DNA of 32,593 bases from Desulfobacteraceae bacterium RAAP-1 (GTDB taxonomy: Bacteria > Desulfobacterota > Desulfobacteria > Desulfobacterales > Desulfatirhabdiaceae), in assembly GCA_001443525.1 (NCBI GenBank), contig LKPX01000038.1, positions 1-32,593 on the forward strand. The letters are read 5' to 3'. Under the pieces are notes generated by a model. The model did no database searches and was not told where the DNA came from. It saw nothing but the letters and a program-made list of their open reading frames with translations. Within the stretch, counting starts at the first letter, position 1; each line of letters starts with the position of its first letter. Shown here one piece after another: positions 1 to 8,085 of this stretch. The position numbers were made by a program, and so were the translations under genes.

Positions 1-750
1 TATTTTCTGTATCAGACCCTGGTGGGCGCCTGGCCCATCGGACATGATCGTCTGCTGTCCACCCTGCTGAAGGCCGCCAGAGAGGCCAAGGTATATACAT
101 CGTGGATGGATCCGAACCCGGTTTTCGAGGAAGCCCTTCGGACGTTTGCCGGGGAAGTGACACGGCAAACGGATTTCACGACGGACCTGTCGGCGTTTCT
201 GGAATTACTGGCCTGGCCCGCGGTGGTTGCATCTCTTTCCCAGACACTGATCAAGTGTACAGCGCCGGGGATGCCGGATATTTACCAGGGAACCGAGCTT
301 TGGGATCACAATCTGGCGGATCCGGACAACCGTCGATCGGTTGATTTCAACCTGCGCCGCCGGCTTCTGGCCGAAATCGGCACGCTCTCAACTGCCGAGA
401 TACTGAGCCGGCACGCCGAAGGGTTGCCAAAGCTTTTTCTGCTGCAGCGGGTGCTGTCGGTTCGCGGGCGGTGCGCCGAGGCTTTCGGACCAAAGGGGGC
501 TTACCAGCCGCTGGCTGCCAAAGGAGAACGCTCCGACCACCTGCTGGCATTTATGCGCGGAGGAAAGGCGGTGACTTTGGCGCCGAGGTTGTCCATAGGT
601 TTGAACGGCGACTGGAAGAATACCATCATTGAACTTCCTGCAGGAAACTGGGAGAACGTATTCAGTGGCGGACACGTCAACGGCGGAACACAGATGCTGT
701 CGCAGTTGCTATCGCAATTTCCGGTGGCGATGATGATAAAGGAGGAATGA
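1..750 (+). CDS. treY: Maltooligosyl trehalose synthase, C-terminal part (truncated by window edge)
   Basis: TreY rearranges the reducing-end alpha-1,4 bond of maltooligosaccharides into alpha-1,1, giving maltooligosyl-trehalose, which TreZ then cleaves to trehalose in the cytoplasm. The frame is open from base 1, so the true start lies outside the window and about 249 residues are visible. The segment reads YQTLVGAWP near the start, then [20 protein letters not shown], the conserved late GH13 region of TreY, and ends in a beta-rich domain with the typical [10 protein letters not shown] and FPVAMM blocks. The gene converges on the glgA-treS operon. There is no clear terminator after the stop; only a weak GGTTCC/GGAACC inverted repeat lies nearby. 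A relic of the dispersed repeat follows at 832-854. Family assignment is firm; the catalytic residues are upstream of the window. Confidence 0.92.
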   Translation, partial: YFLYQTLVGAWPIGHDRLLSTLLKAAREAKVYTSWMDPNPVFEEALRTFAGEVTRQTDFTTDLSAFLELLAWPAVVASLSQTLIKCTAPGMPDIYQGTELWDHNLADPDNRRSVDFNLRRRLLAEIGTLSTAEILSRHAEGLPKLFLLQRVLSVRGRCAEAFGPKGAYQPLAAKGERSDHLLAFMRGGKAVTLAPRLSIGLNGDWKNTIIELPAGNWENVFSGGHVNGGTQMLSQLLSQFPVAMMIKEE

Positions 751-831
751 GCCCAATGATCCGGAAGGGTTCCCCTCTGGGACGTATGGAACCGGGGCCA
801 AATCAGCATGCCTTAATTGAGAGCACATTTT

Positions 832-854
832 ACAGCTTCGTAGAATGTTCGCAG
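832..854. repeat. Relic end of the dispersed TTCGTAAAAAGTC repeat family
   Basis: Twenty-one of these 23 bases match the inner end of the intact repeat copy at 21475-21497 (ACGGCTTCGTAAAATGTTCG then CAG). Little else of the element can be recognised, so this is read as a decayed remnant in the 237-bp gap between the convergent treY and treS genes. No other feature is seen in that gap. Confidence 0.5.
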
Positions 855-987
855 CGCGTTTCGTGCTGGAAGTGGCCGATGCGGGGTGATGGGCGCGCCA
901 CTGGTGCCCGACGCCATGAAGGCAACATCCCGCAAGTTATTCAAGCATACATGATTCTCTCTGACGATTATGATGCCTTTCAGCACT

Positions 988-3900
988 TCAGATCTGTGGG
1001 ACATCCAGCAATTGCAGTATCCCGCGCAGCGGAATCCCCACCCAGTCCGGGCGGTTGTTCAGTTCGTAGGACAGCTCGTAAACCGCCTTTTCCAGAAGCA
1101 GTACTCTCAGCAGGACGCTCAGCTCATTGCGGTTGCCGGGAACAAACCTGGCCCCGCCGGCTTCCTTCAGATAACTTTTAAGAAACGCCGCGCTCACCCA
1201 GCGCTGCCAGAACTCCGCCCAGTACTCCATCTCCGCGGCGATCTCGGGAGTGCCCCCGTTTTCCTGCCGGCGAAGCAGCGTTGCATGGGCGGCATAGTGG
1301 AACGAGCGCAGCATTCCGACCACATCAAGCAGGGCGGAGCGCTTGATGCGCCGCTCCGTGATGGGGCGGGCCGGTTCGCCCTCAAAATCAATGATGATGA
1401 AATCGTTTCCCGTGAAAAGCACCTGCCCGAGATGGTAATCGCCGTGGCAGCGGATCCGCAGGACGCCGATTTTGGTTTCGAGCAAATCCTTGAAACGGTT
1501 CATCAGTTCCTTTTCGCGTTTTATGACAGTAACCGCGAGCGGGCGCAGATTCTCGGGCAGCCGGTTAAACTGTCGCCGCAGCAGAGGCAGGGCTTTGCCG
1601 ACTTGATTGCGCATGGACTGGTACAACGCACGCTGGTAGAGCTTTGAGAACGTTTCGGGCTTGAATTCCGGCAGGCGCTGTTCGGATGCCAGGCATGCGT
1701 GCATTTCAGCGGTTCGCCGGCCGAGCAGGCGGGCGGATTCCAAATAACTTCCAATGAGCCCGATCGCTGCGTCAGACGGGGCCGTATCCAGCAGGTCAAC
1801 GGAGAAAGCAGCCGGAAGCCCTAAAAGGGGTTGCCCCATGGCAGCTTCGAAGTAATGGCCCAACTGGTCCAGGGTGTAACTCCAGGCATCACCCTGGTTG
1901 ATCACAAACCCTTGCAGGATGGCGATGGTCATCGGTTCATTCTGGTTCAGTCGAAGCTCGATCGCCCCGGCGGTCGGTGCACAGTACGGAAATCGTTTTT
2001 CGGTGAGCAACCGCCCGATTTCAAGATCCGGATTGATCCCCGGGGCGAGCTTGCGGATGAGTTTTAAGATCAGTTGGTCTCCAAACCGGATCGATGTGTT
2101 GCTCTGCTCTGCCCGCATTATCGTCGGCGACGGCAGTAGTTGGCCTTTTGTGAGCAGCGCGCAGAAGGCGCGCGTGGTGAAACCCCGCAATTGCCCACAG
2201 CGCCCGCGAATGACTCGTTTACGGGTCAGGACCGTCAACAGCGCCTGCCCAAAGGCCGCATCAGCCATCGCATCGTACAACAGAAGGGCCGAGTGCTTAC
2301 CCCTGAGCTTGAGCCTGGCGATGACAGTTTCGGGATGCTCCCGCCACAGGAGATCGAACTGGTGTTCATGAGCCAGCGCCATCGGAACGGCATACATTTC
2401 CGTGTCGCCGGACAGATAGTCCACCCGCACCAGGGCAAGAGCCAAATGCTGGGATTCCTTCGTCAAAAAGAACATGTCCACAATGCCTGCCTTCTTGATC
2501 GGCCGTGCTTTACCGCCGAACCATCGGCTTCGGGTGAGAAAGCCGGGCAAAACCTCCTCTATTTGGACGTCGGCCTTGCCGTTGAAAAAATCTTTCTCTT
2601 CACAATCGGTCTCCACCACGGGGACGATTGTTTCCCCGGCTTGTGGCGGTGATCCCTCGGCAATCGTCTGCGGCATTGTCAGGTAGAACCAATAAAAGCT
2701 GTGAGGACCGAGCGACAGGAAGTACGGTGTTGTCTGGATGGGCGGAAAAGGGGATCGACCGAAAAGCTCCACCGGGATCATCCCCTGATATGCGGACAGA
2801 TCCAGTTGTACATGCTGAACAAACCGTGACAGATTGCAGACAACCATCAGCCGTTCATTTTCATAACGGCGGACAAAGGCCAGGATGCGATAATTGTCGG
2901 GTGTGAGAAATTCGATGGCGCCACGGCCAAAAGCTTTAAATCGTTTTCGCAGAGAGATCAGACGCTTCATCCACCACAATGTGGAGTGCGGGTTGGCCTG
3001 TTGCACCTCCACGTTGATGACCTCATTGTGGTATTCCGGGGAGATGATCACCGGCAAGATAAGACTTTGGGGGTCGGCATGTGAAAACCCTGCGTTGCGG
3101 TCAGGGCTCCATTGCATCGGCGTGCGCACACCATCCCGGTCGCCGAGATAAACGTTGTCGCCCATGCCGATTTCATCACCATAGTAGATCACCGGTGAAC
3201 CCGGCAGGGAGAACAGCAGCGCGTTTGCAAGTTCCGTGAGGCGCCGGTGATTTCCAAGCAACGGAAAAAGCCGCCGGCGAATCCCGAGATTGATCCGCAT
3301 ACGGGGGTCGTGGGCATAGACCTGATACATATAGTCCCGTTCTTCGTCGGTGACCATTTCAAGCGTCAGTTCATCATGGTTGCGCAGGAAGATCGCCCAC
3401 TGGCAGTTTTCCGGAATGGCGGGGGTTTGATCGAGGATGTCTATAACCGGGAACCGGTCTTCCATGTGCAGCGCCATAAAAAGCCTCGGCATGAGCGGAA
3501 AGTGAAACGCCATATGGCATTCATCGCTGTTACCGAAATAGGCCACGGCATCTTCGGGCCACTGATTCGCTTCACCCAGGAGCATGCGGTTTCTGAATCT
3601 GGCATCCACATGCGCCCGCATTTCCTTCAGGAATTGATGCGTCTCAGGGAGGTTTTCGCAGTTAGTGCCATCGCGCTCGAAGAGATAGGGGATAGCGTCC
3701 AGCCGCAGTCCATCAACACCCATTTCATACCAGAAATCCAGCGTGGCGAGGATCGCCTTGCGCACACGGGGATTGGCGTAGTTGAGATCCGGCTGATGAG
3801 AATAAAACCGGTGCCAGAAGTAGGCGCCTGCCACGGGATCCCACGTCCAGTTGGACGTTTCAAAATCCTGGAAAATGATCCGGGCGTCCGCGTAGCGCTG

Positions 3901-4335
3901 CGGGGTATTGCTCCAGACATACCAGTCCCGCCAGGGACTTCCGGGCCTGGCGCGGCGGGCGCGCTGAAACCAGGCATGCTGATCGGAGGTGTGATTGACC
4001 ACCAGTTCTGTTATCACCCGCAGGCCCCGGTGGTGGGCCTCCGTCAGGAATACTTTAAAATCCTTCAGGGCGCCGTAAGCGGGATGAACGTTGCGGTAAT
4101 CAGAAATGTCATAGCCGTCGTCACGCAGGGGGCTCGGACAAAATGGCATCAGCCAGATGGCGGTAACTCCCAGGTCTTGCAGATAGCCGAGCTTTCGGGT
4201 GAGACCCTGGAAATCGCCCACGCCGTTGTCGGTGCTGTCGAAAAAGCTTTTGACATGCACCTGATAAATAATGGCGTCTTTATACCAGAGGGGATCATCG
4301 CTTATTTCCGCCACACTCCGAGCAATACGGGTCAT
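988..4335 (-). CDS. treS: Trehalose synthase / maltokinase fusion protein (TreS-Mak)
   Basis: Two enzymes are joined in 1115 residues. The N-terminal GH13 part interconverts trehalose and maltose; the C-terminal kinase part phosphorylates maltose to maltose-1-phosphate with ATP. Visible GH13 signatures are DPLWYKDAIIYQVHVKSF at the N terminus, GLRLDAIPYL (nucleophile Asp near residue 211), LLGEANQWPED (acid/base Glu near 253) and LRNHDEL near 318. The kinase part shows CHGDYHLGQVL near 963 and IIIDFEGEPARP near 981. An upstream ATG at 4359 exists, but the ATG at 4335 has AAAGGA at proper distance and yields the normal MTRIAR-like start, so 4335 is chosen. It lies 35 bp downstream of glgA on the same strand, which implies co-transcription. 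TreS-Mak normally feeds the GlgE route to alpha-glucan; glgE itself is not in the window. Confidence 0.95.
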   Translation of the reverse strand: MTRIARSVAEISDDPLWYKDAIIYQVHVKSFFDSTDNGVGDFQGLTRKLGYLQDLGVTAIWLMPFCPSPLRDDGYDISDYRNVHPAYGALKDFKVFLTEAHHRGLRVITELVVNHTSDQHAWFQRARRARPGSPWRDWYVWSNTPQRYADARIIFQDFETSNWTWDPVAGAYFWHRFYSHQPDLNYANPRVRKAILATLDFWYEMGVDGLRLDAIPYLFERDGTNCENLPETHQFLKEMRAHVDARFRNRMLLGEANQWPEDAVAYFGNSDECHMAFHFPLMPRLFMALHMEDRFPVIDILDQTPAIPENCQWAIFLRNHDELTLEMVTDEERDYMYQVYAHDPRMRINLGIRRRLFPLLGNHRRLTELANALLFSLPGSPVIYYGDEIGMGDNVYLGDRDGVRTPMQWSPDRNAGFSHADPQSLILPVIISPEYHNEVINVEVQQANPHSTLWWMKRLISLRKRFKAFGRGAIEFLTPDNYRILAFVRRYENERLMVVCNLSRFVQHVQLDLSAYQGMIPVELFGRSPFPPIQTTPYFLSLGPHSFYWFYLTMPQTIAEGSPPQAGETIVPVVETDCEEKDFFNGKADVQIEEVLPGFLTRSRWFGGKARPIKKAGIVDMFFLTKESQHLALALVRVDYLSGDTEMYAVPMALAHEHQFDLLWREHPETVIARLKLRGKHSALLLYDAMADAAFGQALLTVLTRKRVIRGRCGQLRGFTTRAFCALLTKGQLLPSPTIMRAEQSNTSIRFGDQLILKLIRKLAPGINPDLEIGRLLTEKRFPYCAPTAGAIELRLNQNEPMTIAILQGFVINQGDAWSYTLDQLGHYFEAAMGQPLLGLPAAFSVDLLDTAPSDAAIGLIGSYLESARLLGRRTAEMHACLASEQRLPEFKPETFSKLYQRALYQSMRNQVGKALPLLRRQFNRLPENLRPLAVTVIKREKELMNRFKDLLETKIGVLRIRCHGDYHLGQVLFTGNDFIIIDFEGEPARPITERRIKRSALLDVVGMLRSFHYAAHATLLRRQENGGTPEIAAEMEYWAEFWQRWVSAAFLKSYLKEAGGARFVPGNRNELSVLLRVLLLEKAVYELSYELNNRPDWVGIPLRGILQLLDVPQI

Positions 4336-4370
4336 CGTCTTTCCTTTACATAATGGCATCGAAATCGTGT

Positions 4371-5831
4371 TCAGGGGGAGCTGTCCATCATCAACTCCTG
4401 GTAAAGCGACAAATAGCTCTGTGCGGCTTTTTCCCAGGAAAAATCCATGGACATGCCATTGAACTGAACACGTTTCCAGATCGGCGGCATCCGGTAAACG
4501 CTCACGGCTTTTTGAATCGCCGCCAGAAAGTCCGTGGCATCTGCGTGTTTGAAAGCAAAACCCGTTCCATCGCCGGTACGCTCATTCACCTCAGATACCG
4601 TATCGTTCAGACCACCGGTGGCGCGAACCACGGGAACCGTTCCATATTTCATGGCATAAAGCTGGGTAAGGCCGCAGGGTTCATAGCGGGAGGGAACCAG
4701 AAGCATATCTGCGCCAGCCAGAATCTTTCTGGCCAATTCTTCATCAAAACGTTGAATGAATGCGAATGCGCCCGGATAGGGCTCACCTGCGCGTTGAAGC
4801 GATTGCTGCATCTCCCCGTCGCCGGTACCCAGAATGACCACACCCACCTTCAGGGATTCAATCAGCTCACTTAATATCGGGATGATCAAGTCAATCCCTT
4901 TTTGAATGTCCAGCCGGGAGACAATGCCAATGACCGGGCGTTCCATCAGGCTCTCATCCAGTTGACAGGCTCGAATCAGGGCGGCTTTGCAGATGCGTTT
5001 TCCGGTCAAGTCGTCAGGAGTAAACCGCGCGGGAATGAGAGCATCCGTCTCGGGGTTCCACATCTGATAATTGACACCATTCAGAAGACCGAACACAGAA
5101 GCTTGCCTGCTGCGAAGAACGCCATCTAACCCTTTTCCATATTCCGGCGTTTGAATCTCCCGGGCATACGTCGGGCTGACCGTGGATACAGCCCGGCTAT
5201 AAACAAGCCCTGCTTTCAGCATGCTCCATTTTCCGTAAAATTCAAGTCCGTTCGGTTGATAATGCGACGCATCCAGGCCGGTCAAAGCAAATTTATCGCT
5301 TGAGAACAGTCCGGAGTATCCCAGATTGTGCAAGGTAAAAAGGGTTTTGATTTGGCGAAACGCAGGATCAGACTGCATATACGCCGGAATCAGGCCGGTA
5401 TGCCAGTCGTTGCAGTGGATGATCTGGGGGGCAAAATCCCAGGAATGCATCAGCGCGACAACAGCGCGGCAGAAAAAAATGAATCGCTCGGCATTGTCGT
5501 AATAATCACCGTCAGCATTGCCGTAAAGATGAGGCCGGTCAAACATGTCTTCCCGGTCAATGACATAAATCGGAGCGGTATTTTCAAGCAACAGCTTGCG
5601 CACCTGAAAGGTCAGACGCTGAGAACCCAGTAATGTATTCAGACTGGGGAAAACCCGTTCGTGGCGCAACCCGTGTTCAAAAACCTGGCGATAGCCCGGC
5701 AGAATCACGCGAATATCCACATTCAATTCCCGCAGGGCATTGGGAAGACTGCCTGCGACATCGGCCAGTCCTCCGGTTTTGGCGAAGGGCGTGGCTTCCG
5801 ATGCAATGAAAACAATGCGAAGCGGTGTCAT
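4371..5831 (-). CDS. glgA: Glycogen (starch) synthase, GT5 family
   Basis: GlgA transfers glucose from ADP-glucose (in some lineages UDP-glucose) to the non-reducing end of alpha-1,4-glucan in the cytoplasm. The 486-residue length is normal for the bacterial family. The N-terminal Rossmann half has the nucleotide-sugar-binding KTGGLADV motif (about residues 18-25) and IHCNDWHTGLIPAYM. The C-terminal half has IVSRLDIQKGIDLI and the EPCGLTQLYAMKYGTVPVV block near residue 385 followed by TGGLNDTV. The start ATG is preceded by GAGGTG at six bases. It is the first gene of a two-gene operon with treS-mak, tying glucan elongation to trehalose/maltose phosphate metabolism. A possible sigma-70 promoter lies at 5865-5893. 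Confidence 0.96.
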   Translation of the reverse strand: MTPLRIVFIASEATPFAKTGGLADVAGSLPNALRELNVDIRVILPGYRQVFEHGLRHERVFPSLNTLLGSQRLTFQVRKLLLENTAPIYVIDREDMFDRPHLYGNADGDYYDNAERFIFFCRAVVALMHSWDFAPQIIHCNDWHTGLIPAYMQSDPAFRQIKTLFTLHNLGYSGLFSSDKFALTGLDASHYQPNGLEFYGKWSMLKAGLVYSRAVSTVSPTYAREIQTPEYGKGLDGVLRSRQASVFGLLNGVNYQMWNPETDALIPARFTPDDLTGKRICKAALIRACQLDESLMERPVIGIVSRLDIQKGIDLIIPILSELIESLKVGVVILGTGDGEMQQSLQRAGEPYPGAFAFIQRFDEELARKILAGADMLLVPSRYEPCGLTQLYAMKYGTVPVVRATGGLNDTVSEVNERTGDGTGFAFKHADATDFLAAIQKAVSVYRMPPIWKRVQFNGMSMDFSWEKAAQSYLSLYQELMMDSSP

Positions 5832-5864
5832 CTTTACACCTCAAAACGTTGATTATTTCCATGA

Positions 5865-5893
5865 AACGTACAATTGCCTTCGATTGCTGTCAA
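5865..5893 (-). promoter_or_regulatory. Candidate sigma-70 promoter for glgA-treS
   Basis: On the minus strand a perfect TTGACA (5888-5893) is followed after 17 bases by TACGTT (5865-5870), about 34 bases before the glgA start. The -35 is ideal and the spacing correct, but the -10 matches TATAAT at only three positions, so this is tentative. Confidence 0.35.
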
Positions 5894-5974
5894 GATGATT
5901 CAAGGAAAAAACATGGAAAACACCTGTTACAATAAAGGCATTCTGTCATCAAATATCTGCCTCCTGTCACTCAA

Positions 5975-5993
5975 GATGCTCTCGTAAAAAGTC
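5975..5993. repeat. Solo terminal sequence of the dispersed repeat (left)
   Basis: GATGCTCTCGTAAAAAGTC closely matches the end of the full repeat copy at 7438-7589 read on the minus strand (GATGCCTTCGTAAAAAGTC). With an oppositely oriented end at 6160-6175 it brackets the sigma-54-like promoter region, although no repeat interior lies between them. Confidence 0.45.
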
Positions 5994-6023
5994 ATATATG
6001 ACCACAGGTAAAATATGACCTTT
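5993..6023 (+). promoter_or_regulatory. Upstream activator-type box, copy 1
   Basis: A 31-bp box beginning CATATATGACCACAGGTAAA and ending TATGACCTTT. It contains the inverted repeat ACC-ACA-GGT and a direct repeat of TGACC. The same box occurs at 10825-10855 with four substitutions. It sits 128 bp before the sigma-54-like element at 6121, the usual placement of an enhancer-binding-protein site. The binding protein is not in the window. Confidence 0.6.
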
Positions 6024-6120
6024 CTAAAAGGGTGGTCACTGGTGGCTTATCTAACACATTTCTATGTGATTATTATTAAAAATCAAAGTATTGAATGATG
6101 TGATGCAGCGTGCTGAACCC

Positions 6121-6136
6121 TGGCATAATAATTGAA
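6121..6136 (+). promoter_or_regulatory. Sigma-54-like -24/-12 promoter for the 6195 operon
   Basis: TGGCATAATAATTGAA fits the sigma-54 pattern TGGCACG-N4-TTGCW in spacing and in the TGGCA and TTG cores; the -12 element has TTGA in place of TTGC. Transcription would start near 6148, about 47 bases before the ATG at 6195. The same element, TGGCACAATAATTGAG, recurs at 10954 at nearly the same distance from the same upstream box. Confidence 0.6.
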
Positions 6137-6159
6137 ACTAAAAAGCTGATGAATCCGCG

Positions 6160-6175
6160 TTTTTACGAAGTTGTC
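6160..6175. repeat. Solo terminal sequence of the dispersed repeat (right)
   Basis: TTTTTACGAAGTTGTC matches the outward end of the repeat family (full copies end TTTTTACGAAGCCGTC or TTTTTACGAAGTCATC). It is inverted relative to the sequence at 5975-5993. Confidence 0.45.
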
Positions 6176-6194
6176 AACTTTTATGAGGTGAACT

Positions 6195-6545
6195 ATGGGA
6201 GATAACGATAGCACTCATGACAAAACTGAAGAAACCGATGCAAAGTTCCAAAGCTCTGATCGGCCATCCAGCTTCGAAAATATCAAAAATATTATTGCCG
6301 ATAAGTTGCATCATATTGCAGATACGATAAACGAAAAGGCGTCGGACCCGGATGCGCAGTCCGGTATATCTCAGGGAAATCAAGTATCCGGGTGGCTGAA
6401 CCATTCCGCCGAATATGTACGGCAATTCGACGGTGAGCAGGCAAATGCGAATGTCCGGGAATACGTGGGACAGAACCCGGGGCGCTGTCTCTTAATAGCA
6501 GGAGGAGTTGGTCTGATTATCGGAGCGATTTTGCGACGCAGGTAA
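6195..6545 (+). CDS. DUF883/YqjD-like membrane-anchored small protein
   Basis: A 116-residue protein with a charged, helical N-terminal region and one C-terminal membrane segment, NPGRCLLIAGGVGLIIGAIL, closed by RRR. This architecture matches the DUF883 (YqjD/ElaB/YgaM) family, in which the C-terminal helix anchors the protein in the inner membrane; E. coli YqjD has been reported to bind ribosomes in stationary phase. Whether that role holds here is unknown. The start has GAGGTG five bases upstream. It is the first gene of a run of four small membrane-protein genes and is read from the sigma-54-like promoter at 6121. A second, divergent DUF883-like protein is encoded at 7629. Confidence 0.75.
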   Translation: MGDNDSTHDKTEETDAKFQSSDRPSSFENIKNIIADKLHHIADTINEKASDPDAQSGISQGNQVSGWLNHSAEYVRQFDGEQANANVREYVGQNPGRCLLIAGGVGLIIGAILRRR

Positions 6546-6562
6546 GGAGGCGATTCTTTCCA

Positions 6563-6919
6563 ATGAACAGCAAAATGGTAAACAAGGAGCCTGCAACACA
6601 GCGCGAGTCCATAACCGACTTGTTGAAACAGCTTGCCAGCAACCTGAACGCGGCGGTTCACAACGAAATTGAGCTTGTGATCCAGGGAATTCGTGAAAAG
6701 GAAAGGACTGTTCGCAGCGGAGTCTTAATCATCGTGACAGGCGTGGCCATCGGTTTTGCCGCATTTCTGTCTCTTTGCAGTGCATTGTTCATCGAACTCA
6801 CTGCCTATATGGCCCCTGTCTTTGCGGCCCTTGTCACGGGAGCGGTGCTTGCATTCATCGGCATCGTCATTACCGTCATCGGATACAGGCAATTGAAGAA
6901 AACAATCCCTAAAATGTAG
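6563..6919 (+). CDS. YqjE / holin-superfamily III-like membrane protein
   Basis: A 118-residue protein with an amphipathic N-terminal helix (about residues 15-50, rich in E, K and R) followed by two hydrophobic segments, roughly residues 52-78 and 82-108. This two-TM hairpin after a charged helix is typical of the Phage_holin_3_6 / YqjE family. In many Proteobacteria yqjE lies beside the DUF883 gene yqjD, and the same pairing is seen here, 17 bp after the gene at 6195. A GGAGG lies 12 bases before ATG 6563; the alternative ATG at 6575 is less well placed. Function is unknown; the holin label reflects fold family, not proven lysis. Confidence 0.7.
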   Translation: MNSKMVNKEPATQRESITDLLKQLASNLNAAVHNEIELVIQGIREKERTVRSGVLIIVTGVAIGFAAFLSLCSALFIELTAYMAPVFAALVTGAVLAFIGIVITVIGYRQLKKTIPKM

Positions 6920-6943
6920 ATGACAATACAAGGAGGACAAGCA

Positions 6944-7432
6944 ATGGCCGAAAGAGAGAACCCAGGGGATGCAAAGGAAGCGGATGCAGAACGCAGCTCC
7001 GATGATATACGCCGGGATATCGCTGAGGGAGAAGAGAGCATTTCCCAGACGGTTGCGCAAATCGGCGAATTTATCGAAGAGAAACTCAATTGGCGCGAAT
7101 ATGTGAAGGACTCTCCATACTTAGCGATAGGGGCTGCCGCCGGTCTTGGCTATCTTGCTTCAAGGATGTTCATAACACGCACCACGCCCATGGAGCGAGT
7201 CATGGGCGCTGTTGCCCGGGAAGTTCGCGGCTCACTTGATGGCGTGCTTGCAGGAGCCGCTGGCCCCGGCCTGATCAGGATGACCCTGCAGGATATTGCC
7301 ACGAAGGCTGCAGCCAGTTGGATAAAGAAGGCTGTCTCGACAGATGCGGCAGGTGGGGGTGACGGGCCTCAACCCAGGACAGATCGTGATTCGACCATCA
7401 GCCCGGAAGTGGATACATCAACAAATATTTAA
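6944..7432 (+). CDS. DUF3618-like membrane-associated protein
   Basis: A 162-residue protein. Residues about 20-50 contain DDIRRDIAEGEESISQTVAQI, resembling the DUF3618 signature (RxxIExTRxxLxxTVxxL), and SPYLAIGAAAGLGYLASRMF near 60-80 can span or dip into the membrane. The reading frame begins at an ATG at 6920 that overlaps nothing useful, but the ATG at 6944 has a strong AAGGAGG seven bases upstream and is preferred. It follows the YqjE-like gene by 24 bp. DUF3618 genes commonly sit beside yqjE/DUF883 genes in Proteobacteria, which supports the call. The C-terminal 60 residues are polar and unrecognised. Confidence 0.65.
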   Translation: MAERENPGDAKEADAERSSDDIRRDIAEGEESISQTVAQIGEFIEEKLNWREYVKDSPYLAIGAAAGLGYLASRMFITRTTPMERVMGAVAREVRGSLDGVLAGAAGPGLIRMTLQDIATKAAASWIKKAVSTDAAGGGDGPQPRTDRDSTISPEVDTSTNI

Positions 7433-7437
7433 ATTTT

Positions 7438-7589
7438 GACGACTTCGTAAAAAGCCCGCATGCTGCGTTGCGCTGCATCCTTCGTCGTTGCGGCGTACCA
7501 TAAGTACGCCTCACTCCTTGCGGATTTGCGCGCCTTGCCTGCGAACTTTTTACAAAACCGTCCCAAAATCGACTTTTTACGAAGGCATC
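7438..7589. repeat. Dispersed palindromic repeat element, copy R1
   Basis: A 152-bp element starting GACGACTTCGTAAAAAG and ending CTTTTTACGAAGGCATC. Inside it has a small hairpin GGCGTAC-cataa-GTACGCC and an inner end GCGAACTTTTTACAAAACCG. AATTTTGA occurs at both borders (7432-7439 and 7590-7597), compatible with a target-site duplication. It lies between the DUF3618-like and second DUF883-like genes and so splits the small-protein run. Reading frames inside it recur in other copies and are not genes. Confidence 0.85.
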
Positions 7590-7628
7590 AATTTTGAGAT
7601 AACATTTCATCTTTCTTAGGAGGATATC

Positions 7629-7985
7629 ATGGAAGTCAAACACAAAAAACACGAGCCCCCCAAACAGCAAACGGCGGAAGAATCCGGCAGCGATAGTACT
7701 GCTGATCAGAGTACTCTGGAACATGGCGCCGAGGCTCTCGGACAAGCGCAGGAGACTGTAAATGATGTTTATGACAAAACAGCCCGGACGGTAAGCGAAA
7801 CATATGGGCATGCGAAGAATTATAGCAGCAAAAATCCAGGAAAGACAATGCTTCTCACATTAGGGATAGGTGTGGGACTGGGATTTCTATTGGGTAAAAG
7901 CTCCCGTCGCTCGGGTATCACCGGCCGGTTCGCCCGACCCGTGGTCAACGCGATTTCAGACGTTGCTCTGGAGTTTTTCCGTTAA
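7629..7985 (+). CDS. DUF883/YqjD-like membrane-anchored protein, second copy
   Basis: A 118-residue protein with a polar, Glu/Gln/Ser-rich N-terminal half, a helical region ETVNDVYDKTARTVSETYGH, then NPGKTMLLTLGIGVGLGFLLG, the C-terminal membrane anchor typical of DUF883 proteins, and a short basic tail. It differs from the gene at 6195 over most of its length but shares the NPGK/R-helix anchor. The start has AGGAGG at good distance (7619-7624). Repeat copy R1 separates it from the upstream genes, so it may depend on read-through or its own promoter. Likely inner-membrane; biochemical role unknown. Confidence 0.75.
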   Translation: MEVKHKKHEPPKQQTAEESGSDSTADQSTLEHGAEALGQAQETVNDVYDKTARTVSETYGHAKNYSSKNPGKTMLLTLGIGVGLGFLLGKSSRRSGITGRFARPVVNAISDVALEFFR

Positions 7986-8027
7986 ATCGTCATGGTGAAA
8001 AATAAGCTCGGTATTTAAGTGAGGTCT

Positions 8028-8042
8028 TATGTTCTGAACATA
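8028..8042. promoter_or_regulatory. Perfect 15-bp palindrome upstream of mgtA
   Basis: TATGTTCTGAACATA is a perfect inverted repeat (seven-base arms around one central base) 43 bases before the mgtA-like start. Its size and place suit a dimeric repressor site. No regulator gene is adjacent and no Mg-sensing leader structure was recognised. Confidence 0.35.
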
Positions 8043-8085
8043 TCTAAACAAGGCCAGGACGACTCAACAGACCCAAAAGGCATGA

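Noticed and set aside
747-1181. 144-codon open frame after treY
   Set aside because: Low-complexity Arg/Pro-rich translation, runs into the antisense of treS and has no family resemblance.
3247-4353. 368-codon open frame on the plus strand inside treS
   Set aside because: Antisense to the conserved GH13 domain, no recognisable domain, explained by codon bias of treS.
6563-6919. Phage holin as evidence of a prophage
   Set aside because: The family includes non-phage YqjE proteins and the neighbours are DUF883/DUF3618 genes; no phage structural or lysis gene is near.
7398-7811. Minus-strand open frame with QARRANPQGVRRTYG-like peptide, also seen at other repeat copies
   Set aside because: The peptide comes from the repeat element itself and recurs wherever the element lies in this orientation; it has no start signal and is cut differently in each copy.
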